This document shows positions 34,680 to 42,915 of a DNA stretch of 54,422 bases, piece by piece. The position numbers and the translations under genes are program-made. The notes under the pieces are model-generated. The model worked only from the letters and a program-made list of their open reading frames with translations. It did no database searches and was not told the DNA's origin. Source of the stretch: Clostridiaceae bacterium (GTDB lineage Bacteria; Bacillota; Clostridia; Lachnospirales; Lachnospiraceae); assembly GCA_910575585.1 (NCBI GenBank), contig CAJTGF010000034.1, positions 1-54,422 on the forward strand. The letters are read 5' to 3'. How positions within the stretch are numbered: position 1 is the first letter of the stretch; every line of letters starts with the position of its first letter.

Positions 34680-35713
34680 TGTGTCCCACCTCCTTCTGGA
34701 CCATTGGCCCGATTATGTTCCTGGATCGCGTCATAAAATGGTTTCAGATCCGGATACTGCCCCAGAACAGACTGGTGCATCGGGAGACAGATCTCTTGGA
34801 ACGGCGCCGTATCCGGGTACAAAAACTGAACTCCCTGCTCATTTTCCGCCTTTTGCTTTGCCGCCTCCACTGCTTTTGTCCACTCCTGGCGCTCTACCTG
34901 GTTGACCAGCAAAAACCCTTCCTCAAAAACCGCCCGGTCTTCTGGGGAAAGCCCGTCCAAAAAAGCGCAGTTCCCGATCAAGATATCCGGGATCATCTGG
35001 TGCATGTCGTAGGAGTAAAATTTACATACATCCCCATGGCCGTTGGAGGTCAGGGCCATCTCGTTATTCTCCGCTCCGTCAATAATCTTTGACTGGAGAG
35101 CCGTGTACACCTCGCCAAACCCCATAGGCGTGGCAGACCCGCCTAAAAGCCGCATCATCTCCACATTGGTGGGAGACTGCTGGACCCGGATCTTCAGCCC
35201 CTTTAGATCCGCCGGAGATTCAATGGGCGTGGACACGGTGTAAAAATTCCTGGTCCCCGCGTCAATCCACGTCACCGCCTCAAAACCCGCTTTCTTTGTG
35301 GAATCAAAAATGGGCCCGGTGATCTGCGGATCATCCATGGAGGCATGGTACGCCTGGGCGGAGGCAAACAGATAAGGCATATTAAACAGCGTGTAATTGT
35401 CCGAAAATGTCTCAAGGATCGAATTGCTGGCCACGCAGAAATCAATGGCCCCTGTCTGGGTCAGCTGCACCATGTCTGTCTGTGAGCCTAAAAGCTCACT
35501 GGGATACACCTCTACATTGTACCGGTCCCCCAGTCTGTCCTCCACATAACTCTCAAATTCCAGCAATGCCACATGGGTGGGATGGTCCGTGGCCTGATTG
35601 TGGCCGATCCTGACAATCCTCCTGCCGTCCGAGGCCCCCGCGCAGCCTGATAGCGCCATCGCCGCAAGCAGCGTCCCAACAGATAGGGACACAACCGTGT
35701 AAAGTCGTCTCAT
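34676..35713 (-). CDS. dctP: TRAP transporter substrate-binding lipoprotein (DctP)
   Basis: 345 residues. A lipoprotein signal peptide (TLLAAMALSGC) anchors it outside the membrane. The DctP fold follows: RIGHNQATDHPTHVALLEFE, QLTQTGAIDFCVASNS, PADLKGLKIRVQQSPTNVEM with the substrate-carboxylate Arg, and FGEVYTALQSKIIDGAENNE. That arginine supports an acidic (uronate-type) ligand. It starts behind GGAGCGAGG. It is the first gene of the dctPQM operon; a TATAAT lies 81 bases upstream. Confidence 0.93.
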   Translation of the reverse strand: MRRLYTVVSLSVGTLLAAMALSGCAGASDGRRIVRIGHNQATDHPTHVALLEFESYVEDRLGDRYNVEVYPSELLGSQTDMVQLTQTGAIDFCVASNSILETFSDNYTLFNMPYLFASAQAYHASMDDPQITGPIFDSTKKAGFEAVTWIDAGTRNFYTVSTPIESPADLKGLKIRVQQSPTNVEMMRLLGGSATPMGFGEVYTALQSKIIDGAENNEMALTSNGHGDVCKFYSYDMHQMIPDILIGNCAFLDGLSPEDRAVFEEGFLLVNQVERQEWTKAVEAAKQKAENEQGVQFLYPDTAPFQEICLPMHQSVLGQYPDLKPFYDAIQEHNRANGPEGGGTQ

Positions 35714-35793
35714 AACTTTCCTCGCTCCTTTCCTTGTTTTTGCCCTTGTCTGCCGCCGGCATATTGTTAAGAACTTACGATTCTTATGGGAAT

Positions 35794-35863
35794 ATTATAC
35801 TAATCCGCCGTCAAATATGCATGGTGTATCCATCTTAAAATATGGCAAATCTTGCTTTATAAT
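35794..35863. promoter_or_regulatory. Divergent -10 elements between dctP and an AraC remnant
   Basis: A TATAAT on the minus strand (35799-35794) faces dctP and another TATAAT on the plus strand (35858-35863) faces the AraC-like remnant. -35 elements are weak on both sides, as expected where an activator once worked. Confidence 0.4.
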
Positions 35864-35901
35864 ACAAATAATATCAATTTTGGAAGGATTTTATGTAGAA
35901 T

Positions 35902-36087
35902 ATGTATATAGAAGAATTTACCTATCGCCAGATCATGGCCCACATTAACAATCACTGCCATGAGGACTTAAGCCTGGAAAGCCTTTCCAGCAAGTTTTGC
36001 CTAAGCAAATATTACTTAAGCCATAAGTTCAAACGGTTTACCGGGTTATCCCTCTATCAATTTAAAAGCATTCAAACAGGAATTTTG
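35902..36087 (+). pseudogene. AraC-family regulator fragment (one helix-turn-helix only)
   Basis: YRQIMAHINNHCHEDLSLES then LSSKFCLSKYYLSHKFKRFT and GLSLYQF is the first HTH of an AraC/XylS DNA-binding domain. The sensor domain before it and the second HTH after it are absent. The open frame continues into unrelated sequence over the icd terminator and gene. It was probably the activator of the divergent TRAP/uronate operon, now lost together with uxuA/uxuB. Confidence 0.7.
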
Positions 36088-36107
36088 GGAAAAGCCCAGC
36101 CAATACT

Positions 36108-36148
36108 AAAAAAAATAATCTGTCCCCGTTTGGGACAGATTATTTTTA
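36108..36148 (-). terminator. Intrinsic terminator of the TCA operon
   Basis: AAATAATCTGTCCC (36113-36126) pairs with GGGACAGATTATTT (36132-36145). On the minus strand the stem is followed by a run of eight T. It lies just past the isocitrate dehydrogenase stop and may also end plus-strand transcription. Confidence 0.85.
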
Positions 36149-36153
36149 AGTAT

Positions 36154-37152
36154 TTACAGATGTTTTATGATGGCCTCCTGATACTCCGTCGTGGAAGCCG
36201 TACCGCCCAGATCCGGGGTTTTCACCGTGCCCTGGGCCAAAACCTCATCCACAGCCTTTCGGATCTTTGCCGCGCAGTCGGTCTTGCCCATATGCTCCAG
36301 CATCATGCAGGCAGACCACAGAAAGGCCGTGGGATTGGCAATGCCTTTTCCCGCGATATCCGGGGCGCTTCCGTGTACCGCCTCAAACATGGCATAGCCG
36401 CACCCCAGATTGCTGGAAGGCAGAAGCCCCAGACCGCCGATGAGCCCGCTGGTCAGATCGGACAGGATATCCCCGTAAAGATTCTCCGTTACCATCACGT
36501 CAAACTGCCAGGGCTTCATCACAAGCTGCATGGCCACGTTGTCAACGATCTTATCCTCTGCCTCGATCCCGGGATATTCTTTGCTGACCTCATAGAACAC
36601 ATCACGGAATAAACCGTCAGACAGCTTCATAATGTTGGCCTTATGTACGCAGGTAACTTTCCGGCGTCCCTGGCGCGCCGCGTACGCAAAGGCGTCTCTT
36701 ATGATTCTCTCGCTGCATTTTCTGGTGATGATCTTGATGGAATGGGCGGTGTTTTCGTCCACCATCTCCTCCACCCCGGCGTACAGATCCTCGGTGTTCT
36801 CCCGAAACATCACGATATCCACATTGTCAAAGGGCGTCTTCACGGCGCTGTTGGACTTTGCCGGACGGATATTGGCGTAAAGGTCGTACTTTTTGCGCAT
36901 CATCACATTAAGGGAGCGGAATCCCTTGCCCACAGGCGTGGTGATGGGGGATTTTAACAGCACCTTCGTCCTCTCAAAGGAAGCAAGCCCTTCCGCTGGG
37001 ATCAGCTCCCCGTGGGCCTCATACTCCGCCTCGCCTACGGAAAAGATCTCATAGGTAAGACCGGCGCCTGCCGCGTCCAGGATCTTAAGCACCGCGTCTG
37101 TGATCTCCGGGCCGATGCCGTCCCCCTTAAATACCGTAATCGTATCGCTCAT
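36154..37152 (-). CDS. icd: NAD-type isocitrate dehydrogenase (isopropylmalate dehydrogenase family)
   Basis: 332 residues of the beta-decarboxylating dehydrogenase family: [19 protein letters not shown], substrate region [35 protein letters not shown], and metal-site [20 protein letters not shown] with [20 protein letters not shown]. The Ser/Asn substrate loop and position after citrate synthase and aconitase fit oxidative decarboxylation of isocitrate to 2-oxoglutarate for glutamate synthesis. ATG 37152 follows GGAGG, two bases after the citrate synthase stop. Confidence 0.88.
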   Translation of the reverse strand: MSDTITVFKGDGIGPEITDAVLKILDAAGAGLTYEIFSVGEAEYEAHGELIPAEGLASFERTKVLLKSPITTPVGKGFRSLNVMMRKKYDLYANIRPAKSNSAVKTPFDNVDIVMFRENTEDLYAGVEEMVDENTAHSIKIITRKCSERIIRDAFAYAARQGRRKVTCVHKANIMKLSDGLFRDVFYEVSKEYPGIEAEDKIVDNVAMQLVMKPWQFDVMVTENLYGDILSDLTSGLIGGLGLLPSSNLGCGYAMFEAVHGSAPDIAGKGIANPTAFLWSACMMLEHMGKTDCAAKIRKAVDEVLAQGTVKTPDLGGTASTTEYQEAIIKHL

Positions 37153-37154
37153 CT

Positions 37155-38498
37155 CTATCTGTCCTCCATTGACACGTATTCCTGATTCGAATTTCCCACA
37201 TACTTGGTAGCCGGACGCATGATGCGACCGTCGTAAAGCTTATTCTCAATATTGTGGGCCAGCCATCCCACGGTCCTGCTGCACATAAACAGAGGCGTGT
37301 ACAGATCTCTGGGGATTCCCAGCATCTCGTAGGCAAAGCCGCTGTAAAAGTCCACATTGGCGGGAAGGGGCTTGCCCTTTCTCTCCTCCATGACCCTTTT
37401 GGCGATCTCCTCAAACCGCATGCGGAACTCCAGCTCTGTCATCAGATTTTTCTCCTTGGCAACCGCGTTGCAGCAGGCCCTCAGCATGTCGGCCCTCGGG
37501 TCGGAAATGGTGTATACGGCGTGGCCGAAACCGTAAACCAGCCCGGTGCGGTCGTACAGCTGGCCGTCCATCAGCTTTATGACTGCCCTGCGGATCTGTT
37601 CGTCTCCCGCTTCATAGCCGCCTGTTTCCTCCAAAACCGCGTCCATCATCTCCGCCACCTTGATGTTGGCGCCGCCGTGGCGGGGGCCCTTTAAGGAGCC
37701 GATGCTGCCTGACATGGTGGAGTAGATGTCCGTGTCCGTGGAGGAGATAACCACGTTGGTAAAGGTGGAGTTATTGCCGCCGCCGTGGTCTGCGTGAAGC
37801 ATCAGGATGGTATCCAAAAGCCCTGCCTCCCTGACGGAAAACTTCTGGTCCTTGCGCAGAAGGCTTAGGAAATTCTCCGCTATGGAGTATTCGGGATTGG
37901 CATAGTGGATAAACAAACTGTCCCTGTCATAGTAATGGACTTTGCTCTGGTAGGCGTAACAGGCGATAGAGGGCAGTTTGGCTAACAGGCTGATCCCCTT
38001 TACCAGCGTCTGATAGACCCCGATATTGTCCGGGTCCGGATCGTAGTTGTATAAGGTAAGCACCGCGTCCTGGAGTTTGTTCATCAGATTCATGCCAGGC
38101 ATGCGCAGCAGGTTCATCTCCACAAATTCATCTGGGATCTTATAAAATTCCCGGATCACATTACAGAAGTTTTCCAGCTCCTGCTTCTTGGGAAGGTATC
38201 CGAAAAGGAGAAGGAAACACACCTCCTCATACCCGAAATGGCTCCCCCGCTTTCCGTTGACCAGGTCTGCCACGTCAATGCCCCGGTAGTACAGCTTTCC
38301 GGGTGCTGCCTTGATGCCTTCCTCCGTCTCCTCATAGCCCACAACGTCAGACACCCTGGTAAGGCCGACGCGCACGCCGGTCCCGTCGTCGTTGCGCAGG
38401 CCCTTTTTCACATTGTATTCCTTGTACCATTCATTGGGGATATCCGTATAATTCTGGGATTTTCCATAAAACTGCGCAAGATAATTGTTTCTGAGCAT
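37155..38498 (-). CDS. Citrate synthase
   Basis: 447 residues. Catalytic His blocks are seen in LMLHADHGGGNNSTFTNVVI, GSIGSLKGPRHGGANIKVAE and VYGFGHAVYTISDPRA, with the C-terminal NVDFYSGFAYEMLGIP carrying the catalytic Asp and FMCSRTVGWLAHNIE the substrate Arg. It condenses acetyl-CoA with oxaloacetate. The N-terminal 60-residue extension is usual in clostridial versions. ATG follows AAAGGATG. It is the middle gene of the aconitase-citrate synthase-icd operon, with short gaps on both sides. Confidence 0.93.
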   Translation of the reverse strand: MLRNNYLAQFYGKSQNYTDIPNEWYKEYNVKKGLRNDDGTGVRVGLTRVSDVVGYEETEEGIKAAPGKLYYRGIDVADLVNGKRGSHFGYEEVCFLLLFGYLPKKQELENFCNVIREFYKIPDEFVEMNLLRMPGMNLMNKLQDAVLTLYNYDPDPDNIGVYQTLVKGISLLAKLPSIACYAYQSKVHYYDRDSLFIHYANPEYSIAENFLSLLRKDQKFSVREAGLLDTILMLHADHGGGNNSTFTNVVISSTDTDIYSTMSGSIGSLKGPRHGGANIKVAEMMDAVLEETGGYEAGDEQIRRAVIKLMDGQLYDRTGLVYGFGHAVYTISDPRADMLRACCNAVAKEKNLMTELEFRMRFEEIAKRVMEERKGKPLPANVDFYSGFAYEMLGIPRDLYTPLFMCSRTVGWLAHNIENKLYDGRIMRPATKYVGNSNQEYVSMEDR

Positions 38499-38504
38499 AG
38501 GCTA

Positions 38505-40835
38505 TCATCCTTTCTGTCTGTTTCTGTTATAATTGATCAGGCAGCCGGCCTTCACGATCTCTCTCTCCTCCGCCGTCATATCCGCCATGTAAAGCCGAAG
38601 TTCTTTCACGCAGGCGTCTTTGGCTGCCAATGCTTCCCTTCCCCCCTTTATCACATATGCCGCAATACCCTTTAAATCTCCGTCAAGAGCCTTTCGGATG
38701 CCCGGCACATAGATATAATCTCCCACCTGAAATTCCGGTTCCTCCTCCGTCTGGAAGGGGAGCATCCCCCAGTTGATCACATTGGAGCGGTACCGCTTTG
38801 TGGCGTACTCTTTACAGATATTGGCAAGACCTCCCAGCACCCTCTGGCAGCTTGCGGCCTGCTCTCTGGCGGAGCCGTCGCCGGGTTTTACGGCGTAGAT
38901 CATGCTGCCGATCTCCACATCCCGGGGCTGTATCTGCCGGCTGCCGGGAATGTTCCGAATCTGCCGGAAAACAGCCCGAAGATCTTCTTCTCCCTCAACC
39001 TCTGCGTCCGCTGTCTCCTGGGACCGCATCCTCTCAAGCCGGTCCACCTCCTTGGCCCTGGCCACATACTCCGGATCCCTTCTTGAAAGCGTAAACTCCG
39101 CCAGGCCAAGGGGGTTGGAGCGGTAGGAGGACGTCTCCCCGGAGGGAATCAGCTCATCCGTGGTGGTCACCGGATCCATGATCTTCGCGCATACCTTCAA
39201 AAGAATGTCATCCGCCAGCGGGCTCATCCTGGGCCAATCCTTAATATTGGGCCCATAGACCAGCTCCCTGCCGCCGTCCCCTTCCCCGAAACCGCTGTAC
39301 ACCCGATTACGGTAGGAACTGTCATCAAAATCATACTCCGGCACCTGATCCCAGCCATCCATCTCCCAGGCCGAAGTCAGACGCCCCTTGTTGGCTGCCG
39401 TAGCCGCAATGGATCTGGCATCCATAAGGGCCACCGCCGCCATCTGCCCGCTGCCGGGCTTGGACCCTTCCCGGTTGGGGAAGTTCCTGGTGGTGTGCCG
39501 GATGCTTAAGCCGTTGTTGCTGGGCGTATCCCCTGCGCCGAAGCACGGACCGCAGAACGCGGTGCGGACAATAGCCCCGGCGTCCATAAGGTCTGACACA
39601 GCCCCCTTCTTCACCAGATCGGCGAACACCGGCTGGGAGGACGGGTACACGGCTAAGGAAAACTCGTCGCAGCCGCAGCTCTTTCCCTTTAACGCCTGGG
39701 CCGCCTCCATAAGATTGCTGTAAGTGCCTCCGGCGCACCCTGCTATGACAGCCTGCTGCACCATCAGTTCCCCGTCTTTTACTTTATCCAAAAGCGTAAA
39801 TTCCGCCTTTTTGCCGGACACCTTCCGGGCCTGAACTTCCACTTCCCTTAAAATATCCGTCAGATTGGCTTTCAGCTCATCAATCTCATAGGCATTGCTG
39901 GGATGGAACGGCAGGGCGATCATGGGCTTTACCGTGGAAAGGTCCACATACACGCAGCCGTCGTAGTAAGCCACCTCTCCGGGCGCCAGCTCACGGTAAG
40001 CTTCCTCTCTGTGGTGCTTTGCCAGATATGCCCTGGTATCCTCGTCCGTCCGCCACACAGAGGTGAGACAGGTGGTCTCCGTGGTCATCACGTCCACGCC
40101 GTTTCGGTAATCCGTGGTCATGGAGGCAACTCCCGGCCCCACAAACTCCATCACCTTATTCTTCACATAGCCGTTTTTAAATACGGCCGCAATGATCGCC
40201 AGCGCGATATCCTGAGGCCCTGTGCCGGGCTTTGGCGCCCCATCCAGGTATATGGCCACAACCTCCGGATACGCCACGTCATAGGTATCTCTTAAAAGCT
40301 GTTTCACCAGCTCTCCGCCGCCTTCTCCCACAGCCATGGTCCCCAGCGCCCCATAGCGGGTATGGCTGTCTGACCCCAGGATCATCTGCCCGCAGCCGGC
40401 CATTTGCTCCCTCATATACTGGTGGATCACGGCGATATGGGGCGGAACGTAGATCCCTCCGTACTTCTTTGCCGCCGATAAGCCGAACATGTGGTCATCT
40501 TCGTTAATGGTGCCGCCTACCGCGCAAAGGGTGTTGTGACAGTTGGTCAGCACATAGGGAATGGGAAACCGCTCCATGCCGGATGCCTTAGCTGTCTGTA
40601 CAATCCCTACAAATGTAATGTCATGAGATGCCATAGAATCAAAACGGAGCTTCAGATGCTCCATATCGTCAGATGTGTTGTGTGCCTGCAATATAGAATA
40701 CGCGATGGTCTCCTTCTTCGCCGCCGCCCTGTCTGCCTCTCGTCCCGTCAGAGCCTTTACCCTGTCCCTTTCCTTTTCAGGGATAAGCTCCGTGCCCCTA
40801 ACCAGATAAACTCCGCCTTCATGCAGTGATATCAA
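38505..40835 (-). CDS. Aconitate hydratase (large single-chain, YbhJ-like)
   Basis: 776 residues of the aconitase superfamily: [40 protein letters not shown] with the substrate His/Asp, [14 protein letters not shown] and [10 protein letters not shown] supplying Fe-S cysteines, and [14 protein letters not shown] swivel domain ends the chain. I chose TTG 40835 ([12 protein letters not shown]) because AGGAGG lies eight bases before it; a GTG three codons earlier sits on that site. It begins the operon making 2-oxoglutarate. A palindrome inside its promoter suggests a repressor. Confidence 0.88.
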   Translation of the reverse strand: MISLHEGGVYLVRGTELIPEKERDRVKALTGREADRAAAKKETIAYSILQAHNTSDDMEHLKLRFDSMASHDITFVGIVQTAKASGMERFPIPYVLTNCHNTLCAVGGTINEDDHMFGLSAAKKYGGIYVPPHIAVIHQYMREQMAGCGQMILGSDSHTRYGALGTMAVGEGGGELVKQLLRDTYDVAYPEVVAIYLDGAPKPGTGPQDIALAIIAAVFKNGYVKNKVMEFVGPGVASMTTDYRNGVDVMTTETTCLTSVWRTDEDTRAYLAKHHREEAYRELAPGEVAYYDGCVYVDLSTVKPMIALPFHPSNAYEIDELKANLTDILREVEVQARKVSGKKAEFTLLDKVKDGELMVQQAVIAGCAGGTYSNLMEAAQALKGKSCGCDEFSLAVYPSSQPVFADLVKKGAVSDLMDAGAIVRTAFCGPCFGAGDTPSNNGLSIRHTTRNFPNREGSKPGSGQMAAVALMDARSIAATAANKGRLTSAWEMDGWDQVPEYDFDDSSYRNRVYSGFGEGDGGRELVYGPNIKDWPRMSPLADDILLKVCAKIMDPVTTTDELIPSGETSSYRSNPLGLAEFTLSRRDPEYVARAKEVDRLERMRSQETADAEVEGEEDLRAVFRQIRNIPGSRQIQPRDVEIGSMIYAVKPGDGSAREQAASCQRVLGGLANICKEYATKRYRSNVINWGMLPFQTEEEPEFQVGDYIYVPGIRKALDGDLKGIAAYVIKGGREALAAKDACVKELRLYMADMTAEEREIVKAGCLINYNRNRQKG

Positions 40836-40867
40836 TGTATCCACCTCCTGGTTAATAATTTACAAAT

Positions 40868-40896
40868 ACTATAAACGAAAATCGTTTATTTGTCCA
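40868..40896 (-). promoter_or_regulatory. Promoter of the TCA operon with embedded operator
   Basis: On the minus strand TGGACA (40896-40891) and TATAGT (40873-40868) are 17 bases apart. Between and overlapping them lies ATAAACGA-AAA-TCGTTTAT (40871-40889), eight-base perfect arms. A protein bound there would block RNA polymerase, as expected for control of glutamate synthesis. The regulator is unknown. Confidence 0.65.
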
Positions 40897-41001
40897 GTGT
40901 ACGATGGAATTTCTGCTTTGGATGGCAAATCTTTTCTGCTCCCTTCTACCCTTCTTTTCCCGCTCATACGTTATACCAATACCCTTTTCACCGGAGCATC
41001 C

Positions 41002-41322
41002 ATGACCGATTTTTTCAAAAAACACACGCTCATCGCCAGCACCCTCCTTCTCACTGCCACCGGCTTTGCCACCAAGCTGCTGGGGTTTTTCTACCGCATA
41101 TTCCTGTCCCGGACCATCGGGGCGGAAGGTCTTGGCATCTGCTTCGCCCTGCGCGCCGGCTCCATCCAGACCGCCATATCCCGTTTCGTTGCCGCTGATG
41201 TTCAGAAAGGGAAACAGATCTTCCGAACAGGTCTTGTGATCTCCCTCACCTTAAGCATAGCCCTGGCCGCCTTTGTCAGACAGCAGGTTTCATTCCTTCT
41301 AATCCCCGTATTTTCGGGATAA
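41002..41322 (+). pseudogene. SpoVB/MurJ-like flippase remnant
   Basis: MTDFFKKHTLIASTLLLTAT then GFATKLLGFFYRIFLSRTIG and AEGLGI matches the start of SpoVB-type polysaccharide flippases (~450-500 residues). After AEGLGI about a dozen family residues are skipped and the text resumes with CFALRAGSIQTAISRFVAAD. It then ends after about 105 residues. So there is both an internal deletion and loss of most of the protein. ATG follows CCGGAG. Confidence 0.75.
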
Positions 41323-41620
41323 ACGCACCTTCCGGCTGCCCAGTTCCAGGGCGGTTTGGCTGTCAAAATCCGCGAATCACAGTTCCCTTTCCAGTTTCTC
41401 CAGCTGCTTTGCGCTGCCGGCAGGGTACTTCCCCTTCAGCTGCTCTTTCAATTCCATCAATGTCATATCAGGTTCCTGCTTTTATATCCGTTTCAATTGT
41501 TCCATAACATGATAAATCCCATCCGGATCCGGGTCCTCAAAAAACGTAACGGCATGCTTTTTCAATTCGCATCACTTTACTCTCCCCAACTTTGGGACAT
41601 TTTGTCTCAAAGTCGCATTT
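41323..41620. other. Short fragments between SpoVB remnant and XRE gene
   Basis: On the minus strand two tiny frames are visible: 41466-41377 (MTLMELKEQLKGKYPAGSAK and nine more residues) and, just upstream, a frame ending DPDPDGIYHVMEQLKRI that would join MRIEKACRYVF if one T of a six-T run were removed. They may be pieces of one or two lost small genes; not recognised. ACTTTGGGACA/TGTCTCAAAGT near 41593-41617 could terminate the XRE gene. Confidence 0.35.
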
Positions 41621-41830
41621 TTAATCTTCATCTTCGACATATTCAAGAATATCCCCCGGTTGGCATTTTAGAACTTTGCAGATTGCGTCTAACGTACTGA
41701 ACCGGACAGCTTTTACTTTTCCCGTTTTCAAGTAAGAGAGATTGACATTAGATATACCGACCTGGGCTGCTAAGTCATTAAGCCGCATTTTTCTGTCCGC
41801 CAGCACCCGGTCAAGCCGAATAATAATCAT
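41621..41830 (-). CDS. Small XRE (Cro/CI, YozG-like) regulator
   Basis: 69 residues that are little more than one HTH: VLADRKMRLNDLAAQVGISN, VNLSYLKTGKVKAVRFSTLD, then AICKVLKCQPGDILEYVED. This type is regularly paired with a DUF2975 membrane protein, as here; ATG overlaps the preceding stop as ATGA. It probably represses its own promoter through the long palindrome at 42500-42534. Confidence 0.9.
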   Translation of the reverse strand: MIIIRLDRVLADRKMRLNDLAAQVGISNVNLSYLKTGKVKAVRFSTLDAICKVLKCQPGDILEYVEDED

Positions 41831-42453
41831 AACGTATGATCCACCTCGTCCTGCAAATGCACCCCGTAATGGATGATGTATGCAGCTACAATAAAAGCGA
41901 TGCTGGGGATAAGCATATTAAACATTGCCTGCCCTGTAGAAATGGACATCCGACCATTAGATATAAGGTTGGTAAGCCAGCAAATCAATAGTTTGATGAA
42001 TGGAACAAAAACAGCCACTGAAAATTGGAGCATCCCATAATAAAGCAGATAGGAGGAGTTTTTCTCTGTAAAAATTTGCCCTTTATTTATATTGGAAAAT
42101 ACACGGCTCAGAAACCAATAAGCAAAAATCATAGGAACTATATGGACAGCATACATGAAAGAAAGCCCAATCTGAATTGTTAGGTCAATCTGGTCATTAT
42201 CGTTTGTCCATACATGAATATCATCGCCCGTAAATACAGTCATACCGCGAGAGTGCGCAGCGTGATTTTCCTCTGCGTAAATTGCTCGCTCATAGGTTAC
42301 CGTTTTTGTATGCAGGAAAAAAGATTGACGCCCCATAAAGCTAAGGACGATACATAGGACATAGAAACAGATTACAAAATAGCAAGCAAATTCCATCAGT
42401 TGAGCGGCGGGTCTTGCAAATCGCTCATTTGCGAGTTTCCGAATGAATTTCAT
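41827..42453 (-). CDS. DUF2975 membrane protein
   Basis: 208 residues with four membrane helices (about residues 20-42, 100-120, 140-165, 180-200): ACYFVICFYVLCIVLSFMG, SFMYAVHIVPMIFAYWFLSR, LQFSVAVFVPFIKLLICWL and MLIPSIAFIVAAYIIHYGV. NINKGQIFTEKNSSYLLYYG in the middle is the characteristic block. Function is unknown; such proteins are always coupled to a YozG-like XRE regulator and may sense membrane state. ATG follows GAGGTG. Confidence 0.85.
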   Translation of the reverse strand: MKFIRKLANERFARPAAQLMEFACYFVICFYVLCIVLSFMGRQSFFLHTKTVTYERAIYAEENHAAHSRGMTVFTGDDIHVWTNDNDQIDLTIQIGLSFMYAVHIVPMIFAYWFLSRVFSNINKGQIFTEKNSSYLLYYGMLQFSVAVFVPFIKLLICWLTNLISNGRMSISTGQAMFNMLIPSIAFIVAAYIIHYGVHLQDEVDHTL

Positions 42454-42472
42454 AATCTATCACCTCGGGTTT

Positions 42473-42534
42473 ATGATAGCACAGAAATTCAAATATATCA
42501 ATAATAATTTAATGTTAATCATTAAATTATTATT
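42473..42534 (-). promoter_or_regulatory. Promoter and 15-bp palindromic operator of the DUF2975/XRE pair
   Basis: On the minus strand TTGATA (42501-42496) and TATCAT (42478-42473) are 17 bases apart. Just upstream, AATAATAATTTAATG (42500-42514) and CATTAAATTATTATT (42520-42534) are perfect inverted arms with a five-base spacer, overlapping the -35. This is a natural autoregulation site for the XRE protein. Confidence 0.65.
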
Positions 42535-42621
42535 GACAGGCTTTATCTGGGAACAAAGCCCGATACCATGTAGCAAAGTCTGATAATATGACCGCCATTA
42601 TTTTGCCGATTATTAGGGGGC

Positions 42622-42783
42622 GCACAAACGACACGCTACAATGTTTATCGGGAAGATTTAAGGGAAGCAATCAATGAGAGCAGGGATTTACGGCACATGA
42701 TGAAATACCTTGCCGACAAGGGATACGAGATTGATTTTTCGGGCGGCCATGGGAAAATGAAGCTGCCGCCGACACCGTCATGA
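42622..42783 (+). pseudogene. Relaxase (MobA-type) fragment
   Basis: The frame AQTTRYNVYREDLREAINES then RDLRHMMKYLADKGYEIDFS and GGHGKMKLPP ends in TGA at 42783. It resembles the middle of Tn1549-type relaxases, after the catalytic domain (…L..KGYEI…KMKLP). No start codon or catalytic tyrosine is present. A scrap of a mobilisable element. Confidence 0.5.
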
Positions 42784-42915
42784 CCGAGAGCATACCCATT
42801 ACCCATGTCATCCACAGAACCCGAAAAAAAGGAGGTTGACTTTTCTTCATCCTTCACTTACCTCCTCCCGAAAACCAAAGATCCGATCCGCCACAAGGCA
42901 TAAAATCACACCCCT

